A stretch of DNA of 64,000 nt from Varunaivibrio sulfuroxidans (lineage in GTDB: Bacteria > Pseudomonadota > Alphaproteobacteria > Rhodospirillales > Magnetovibrionaceae), in assembly GCF_029318635.1 (NCBI RefSeq), contig NZ_CP119676.1:1997001-2061000 (forward strand). Direction: 5' to 3'. Within the stretch, counting starts at the first letter, position 1. Each line of letters opens with the position of its first letter. A program made the position numbers and the translations under genes. This document shows positions 60,734 to 64,000 of the stretch, piece by piece. The notes below the pieces were generated by a model. The model saw nothing but the letters and a program-made list of their open reading frames with translations. It was not told where the DNA came from and ran no database searches.

Positions 60734-61192
60734 ATGTTGAAAACGAAAATAATGGGTTTGGTCACACTGGTTACGCTGTTTTTGGGTGCGTTGCCCATGG
60801 CTCAGTCCGACGCCGCCACGTCGATGGGGCACCGGATTGTGATTCAGGTCGATACCGGCGATGCGCCGACGATGAATCTGGCGCTCAACAACGCCGCCAA
60901 TGTCGATGCCTATTACAAGGCGAAGGGCGAAGAGGTTCAGATCGAAATCGTCGCTTTCGGCCCCGGTTTGAACATGTTGCGCGCCGATAAGTCGCCGGTG
61001 AAGAAACGCATCGCCAGTTTTGGCGAGAATTTCGATAATATTCGCTTTTCCGCCTGTGATAACACACTGAAGAAAATGACGAAAAAAGAGGGGAAAGTGC
61101 CACCTCTGGTTCCCCAGGCTCGGCATGTTCCGGCGGGCGTGGTGCGCATTTCGGAACTTCAGGAGCAGGGCTGGAGTTACATTCGCCCCTAA
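60734..61192 (+). CDS. Exported DsrE-like protein, tandem copy 2
   Basis: This 152-residue paralogue of copy 1 starts MLKTKIMGLVTLVTLFLGALPMAQSDAA. The mature domain is almost the same (NNAANVDAYYKAKGEEVQIEIVAFGPGLNMLRADKSPVK and IRFSACDNTLKKMTKKEGKVPPLVPQARHVPAGVVRISELQEQGWSYIRP). The signal peptide and early residues diverge more than the core. It has its own GGGAGG ribosome binding site, terminator and conserved upstream block, so it is transcribed separately. Confidence 0.87.
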   Translation: MLKTKIMGLVTLVTLFLGALPMAQSDAATSMGHRIVIQVDTGDAPTMNLALNNAANVDAYYKAKGEEVQIEIVAFGPGLNMLRADKSPVKKRIASFGENFDNIRFSACDNTLKKMTKKEGKVPPLVPQARHVPAGVVRISELQEQGWSYIRP

Positions 61193-61235
61193 GCCAAGTT
61201 TGACCCAGAACCACCGTTCCGTCCGGTGCGGTGAT

Positions 61236-61304
61236 AAAACGGCGGCAGTCTTTGGGAGGATCCTCTCGTTAGGAGGAATTTTCCGAGGTTGCCGCCGTTT
61301 TTTT
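61236..61304. terminator. Terminator between DsrE-like gene 2 and the EamA gene
   Basis: AAAACGGCGGCA pairs with TGCCGCCGTTTT, then a T run. It contains an inner hairpin, resembles the copy 1 terminator, and overlaps the 3' end of the convergent EamA gene. Confidence 0.75.
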
Positions 61305-62207
61305 GCGTGCGACGAAGCGGATCGCGGCGTCAAGCTGGCTGCGCCGGGCGAGCACGAGGATATTGCCGATCAGCACGAGCGCGACGCCGAAGACGGCGAC
61401 ATGGGGAAAGCGGTAGCCTTCGAAGATCGACGACAGGCTCAACGCGATGATCGGAAACAAAACCGTGGCGTAGGCCGCCCGCCCAGCCCCGATCAGGCGC
61501 AATAAGGTGAGGTAGCAGCCAAACGCGATGACCGACCCGAACAGGGCGAGATACAAGATCGAGCCGACATAAGTCCAGGAAATGTCGAAGGTAAACGGGG
61601 TGCCGCTGAACGCGGCGAAGGCGATCATGAACCCCGCGCCGTAGGCCATGCCGACGGCGTTGGTCTGCATGACGGGAAGCCCGGTCTTGATATTTCGGGC
61701 GGCGGCCATGTTGCCGAGCGAGGCGATTATCGTGGCGAGCAGGCTGAGAATCAGCCCGTGGACACCGCTTCCGGCCAGTTCGAAGCCCTGGATTTCAGGC
61801 CAAAACACCAAGGCGAGGCCGCCGATGCCGATCAGTGCGCCCACGAACACGCGGGGACTGACCGGGGTTTTGAAGAACAGTGCGCCGAAGAAGATATTCA
61901 TGGCGACGATGGTCGAAAAGGCCACCGCGACCAGGCCGGTGGTCATGATGCCGCTGGCCAGATAAAAGATGTAATAATTGCCGGAAAACAGTAAGAGCCC
62001 TTGAAGGGCGATCCACGTATGGTCGCGCGCGGAAAATCTCAAGGATTTCCCGCGCAGCAAGCACCATAGGGACAACACGACGGCGGCGATGGCGAAGCGA
62101 TAGCCGACCGAAACCTCGGGAGCGACGGTTCCAAGCTGCAATTTAATGGCGAGCCAAGTCGAGCCCCAAATCAGCACCGTCGCTCCGTAGAGTAGAAAAA
62201 TTTTCAT
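61269..62207 (-). CDS. EamA/DMT-family transporter
   Basis: The product has about 312 residues and ten membrane helices in two EamA repeats: FLLYGATVLIWGSTWLAIKLQLGTVAPEVSVGYRFAIAAVVL and GIMTTGLVAVAFSTIVAMNIFFGALFFKTPVSPRVFVGALIGIGGLALVFWPEIQ in the first. The start at 62207 has GGGAGG upstream. The substrate is unknown. It has no obvious partner. Confidence 0.88.
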   Translation of the reverse strand: MKIFLLYGATVLIWGSTWLAIKLQLGTVAPEVSVGYRFAIAAVVLSLWCLLRGKSLRFSARDHTWIALQGLLLFSGNYYIFYLASGIMTTGLVAVAFSTIVAMNIFFGALFFKTPVSPRVFVGALIGIGGLALVFWPEIQGFELAGSGVHGLILSLLATIIASLGNMAAARNIKTGLPVMQTNAVGMAYGAGFMIAFAAFSGTPFTFDISWTYVGSILYLALFGSVIAFGCYLTLLRLIGAGRAAYATVLFPIIALSLSSIFEGYRFPHVAVFGVALVLIGNILVLARRSQLDAAIRFVARKKTAATSENSS

Positions 62208-62331
62208 CACCGACGCCTCCCACAACGTGTTGTTTTATGTATCGCCAAATCCTCCCTACGAACAGCGATACCACAAACAACGCGCCCATCTTTTTTTGTG
62301 TGGGCTTCACGTCGGAGAGATGTTGGGTCGC

Positions 62332-62559
62332 TTACGGCCGCCAGAACGGCTTGCGCACCTCCATATAAGCGTCGGCGCGGGTTAGGCCGATATCGGCCAG
62401 CATGCGATCGTCCAGGTGCAACAAAGCTTCGCGGCCCTGGTGGCGCTTAACCCAAGTATTGACGGTCTTGACGAGCGAAGTCAGGACGGCGGCGCTTTTC
62501 AGCGCATCGTTGGGGAGAAAATGACCGTGGGTGTTTGCGGTAGTGGTGTGTGTACTCAT
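62332..62559 (-). CDS. DUF1127 (YjiS-like) small protein
   Basis: The 75-residue product has the C-terminal DUF1127 module RHQGREALLHLDDRMLADIGLTRADAYMEVRKPFW. It is encoded divergently from a GcvA-type LysR gene, a frequent arrangement, so the LysR protein may regulate it. Family members are small, basic, stress- or growth-phase-related proteins; recent work links some to RNA turnover. The start at 62559 gives the usual length. Confidence 0.88.
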   Translation of the reverse strand: MSTHTTTANTHGHFLPNDALKSAAVLTSLVKTVNTWVKRHQGREALLHLDDRMLADIGLTRADAYMEVRKPFWRP

Positions 62560-62853
62560 GACGTTTACTCTCGTAGGGGGTTTTTTGTTAGGTCCAAGGT
62601 AGTCCCGGCGCACCCTTCTTCACAAACGACGAATTTTCATTAAACGATTAGTTTTTCTAATGATATAGAGAAACCTAGGCGTGGATGCGCCCGCCCATGC
62701 GATAGAATCATGGTTGATATGTTATAAATAGAGTTCTGAGACGGTTGGCGCGGCATATTTGCGCTTGGGCGCGACTCTCGCCGCCCCTTTGACAAGGGGG
62801 AAAACCCCCCATAACGGATAAAAATTATTCATTATTAAGAGGGTATTCCGACC

Positions 62854-63753
62854 ATGCCGAGACTGTTGCCGCCGCTGAAACAATTGCGCACCTTCGAGGC
62901 CGCCGCCCGCCATCTCAGCTTTACCCGCGCCGCCGAGGAGCTGGGGGTGACCCAGGCCGCGGTGTCCCATCAGATCAAGACCCTGGAGGACCAACTGGGG
63001 CTGCCGCTTTTTCGCCGCCTGAAAAAGACGCTGCTTTTGACCGACGCCGGGCAAACTCTATTTCCCGCCGTCAGTGCGGCCCTGGACGATCTTGCCGATG
63101 CGCTGGAGCATGTTCGCGCCCAGGACGCGGGCGGGGTGTTGAACATCACCACCCTGCCCTCGATCGCCACTAAATGGTTGGTGCCGAAGTTGGGGCGTTT
63201 TCGCCGCCGCCATCCCGATATCGACGTTCGCCTGTCCACAGATTATGAGATCGTCGATCTGGAGCGCACCGGCTACGATCTGGCGATCCGCTACGGTAAA
63301 GGAGAATGGCCGGGGTGCGTCGCCTGGCCGTTGTTGCAAGAAGAAATGTCGCCGGTGTGCAGCCCGTCTTTACTGGAGGGGGATATCCCCTTGGACAAAC
63401 CCGAGGATCTCGCCCGTCATACCCTGTTGCAGGATGCGGGCATCGACTGGCGACTGTGGTTCGAGGCGGCGGACGTGCGCTGCGATCATCCCGAACGGGG
63501 GCCGTGGTTCCTCGATTCCGGCCTCGCCGTGCAGGCGGCGGTTGAAGGCCAGGGTGTCCTCCTGGGGCGCAGCACCCTGGTCGCCGACGACCTGGCGAGC
63601 GGACGCTTGGTCAAGCCGTTCGATATCAGTCTGCCCGCCGAATACGCCTATTACGTGGTGTGTCCGCGGGCGCGCGCCGACAGGCCCAAGATCAAGGCCT
63701 TCGTCGAATGGATTCGCGGCGAGGTCGCCGGACCCGCGATCGCCGCACCGTAA
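62854..63753 (+). CDS. LysR-family regulator, GcvA-like
   Basis: The 299-residue protein starts MPRLLPPLKQLRTFEAAARHLSFTRAAEELGVTQAAVSHQIKTLEDQLGLPLFRRLKKTLLLTDAGQ, the GcvA-type N-terminal HTH. The effector domain has TLPSIATKWLVPKLGRFRRRHPDIDVRLSTDYEIVDLERTGYDLAIRYGKGEWPGCVAWPL, also typical. It is divergent from the DUF1127 gene. GcvA regulates glycine cleavage in E. coli, but most alphaproteobacterial homologues have other or unknown targets. Confidence 0.9.
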   Translation: MPRLLPPLKQLRTFEAAARHLSFTRAAEELGVTQAAVSHQIKTLEDQLGLPLFRRLKKTLLLTDAGQTLFPAVSAALDDLADALEHVRAQDAGGVLNITTLPSIATKWLVPKLGRFRRRHPDIDVRLSTDYEIVDLERTGYDLAIRYGKGEWPGCVAWPLLQEEMSPVCSPSLLEGDIPLDKPEDLARHTLLQDAGIDWRLWFEAADVRCDHPERGPWFLDSGLAVQAAVEGQGVLLGRSTLVADDLASGRLVKPFDISLPAEYAYYVVCPRARADRPKIKAFVEWIRGEVAGPAIAAP

Positions 63754-63756
63754 CGT

Positions 63757-63778
63757 CCCCCCGATCGCGAACGGGGGG
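63757..63778. terminator. GC hairpin after the LysR gene
   Basis: CCCCCCG-ATCGCGAA-CGGGGGG forms a 7-bp GC stem straight after the LysR stop. No T tract follows. Confidence 0.45.
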
Positions 63779-63805
63779 CGACGCCAAAGCGTCACGCGGC
63801 GCGCC

Positions 63806-63831
63806 ATCAGATTAATAGGTCCTGATCCTAG
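63806..63831. repeat. Solo end of the MITE-like repeat
   Basis: ATCAGATTAATAGGTCCTGA followed by TCCTAG matches the right end of copy A (ATCAGATTAATTAGGTCCTGACCCTAG) with one deletion and one change. No other part of the element is present, so it is a remnant or a bare end. Its last bases give the stop of the acetoacetyl-CoA synthetase gene. Confidence 0.7.
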
Positions 63832-64000
63832 TCTCGGAGTTCGGGGCGGTTGGCGAAGTGTTCCAGGGCCTCGGGGTTGGCCAGGGCCTCCTTGTTCTTG
63901 ATGGCGCGACCGTGAACGACGTCGCGCACCGCAAGCTCGGTGATCTTGCCCGATTTGGTGCGCGGGATATCGGGAACTTGCAGGACCTTCGCCGGAACAT
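63828..64000 (-). CDS. Acetoacetyl-CoA synthetase, C-terminal end (5' part outside window)
   Basis: Reading leftwards from the edge, the frame gives [56 protein letters not shown] and a TAG stop at 63828. The [17 protein letters not shown] stretch, with the SGK lysine followed by LAVRDVVHG, is that of acetoacetate-CoA ligases in the acyl-adenylate family, not of Acs itself. Only the C-terminal subdomain is visible. The stop codon coincides with the CTAG of the solo repeat end. Confidence 0.85.
   Translation of the reverse strand, partial: VPAKVLQVPDIPRTKSGKITELAVRDVVHGRAIKNKEALANPEALEHFANRPELRD

Overview
The window is GC-rich and reads as chromosome of a Rhodospirillales-type alphaproteobacterium. 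The evidence is the gene content and order: hemC-hemD-mitofilin-like-hemY, rsmB-heparinase-like-purH, a very large NAD-glutamate dehydrogenase, a CnoX-type thioredoxin next to a LON-domain protein and a Trm112-like protein, an SdhAF4/DUF1674 protein, and an OxyR with Cys199/Cys208. I see no prophage, CRISPR array, plasmid origin or complete insertion sequence with its own transposase.

Layout. 1-1.75 kb: glnK-amtB nitrogen operon behind a probable sigma-54 promoter. 2-6.5 kb: a UbiH-type hydroxylase facing a DUF971/Trm112/LON/thioredoxin/YbaK cluster. 6.7-12 kb: tRNA-Gly and the 1624-residue glutamate dehydrogenase. 12-20 kb: response regulator, purH, a FlaA1/CapD-type sugar-nucleotide enzyme, heparinase-like protein and rsmB. 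20-25 kb: SdhAF4, oxyR, a 1-kb gene-poor stretch, a nuclease and acs. 25-33 kb: Rieske, EVE, YciI and gpsA divergent from the haem operon, then tRNA-Thr and a lone Flp pilin. 33-42 kb: two EamA-type exporters, a J-domain protein, a hydroxyacid dehydrogenase, a Bax-inhibitor-1 protein and an FtsX/ATPase ABC pair. 42-54 kb: tesA, FIST, aldo/keto reductase, two miniature membrane proteins, thpR, a probable protein-deglycation operon, a Bax-like glucosaminidase, argG and a DSD1-type enzyme. 53-64 kb: DsbA/FrnE-like and AhpD-like proteins with a TetR regulator, rlmN, asparaginase, TrmH, two tandem secreted DsrE-like proteins, an EamA transporter, DUF1127, a GcvA-type LysR and the end of acetoacetyl-CoA synthetase.

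The most unusual content is non-coding. A ~270-290 bp element occurs three times (25.1, 29.6 and 36.8 kb), plus a solo end at 63.8 kb. It has 33-35 bp terminal inverted repeats bounded by TA inside CTAG-like sites, no transposase, and an interior that folds into nested hairpins. Where the terminal repeats differ between copies, both arms change together. Three element ends supply or abut a stop codon of the adjacent gene. This looks like a MITE using an IS630-like target; whether it is described cannot be decided from sequence alone.

Two duplicated small-gene systems also stand out. Two tiny one-helix membrane proteins at 45.9-46.4 kb share the motif KPLTAY and each sits behind a near-identical 37-bp four-half-site operator. 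Two tandem DsrE-like secreted proteins at 60-61 kb share a 25-bp upstream block containing TTAGGG-ACAA-CCYYAA. Both look like small regulons of an unidentified regulator.
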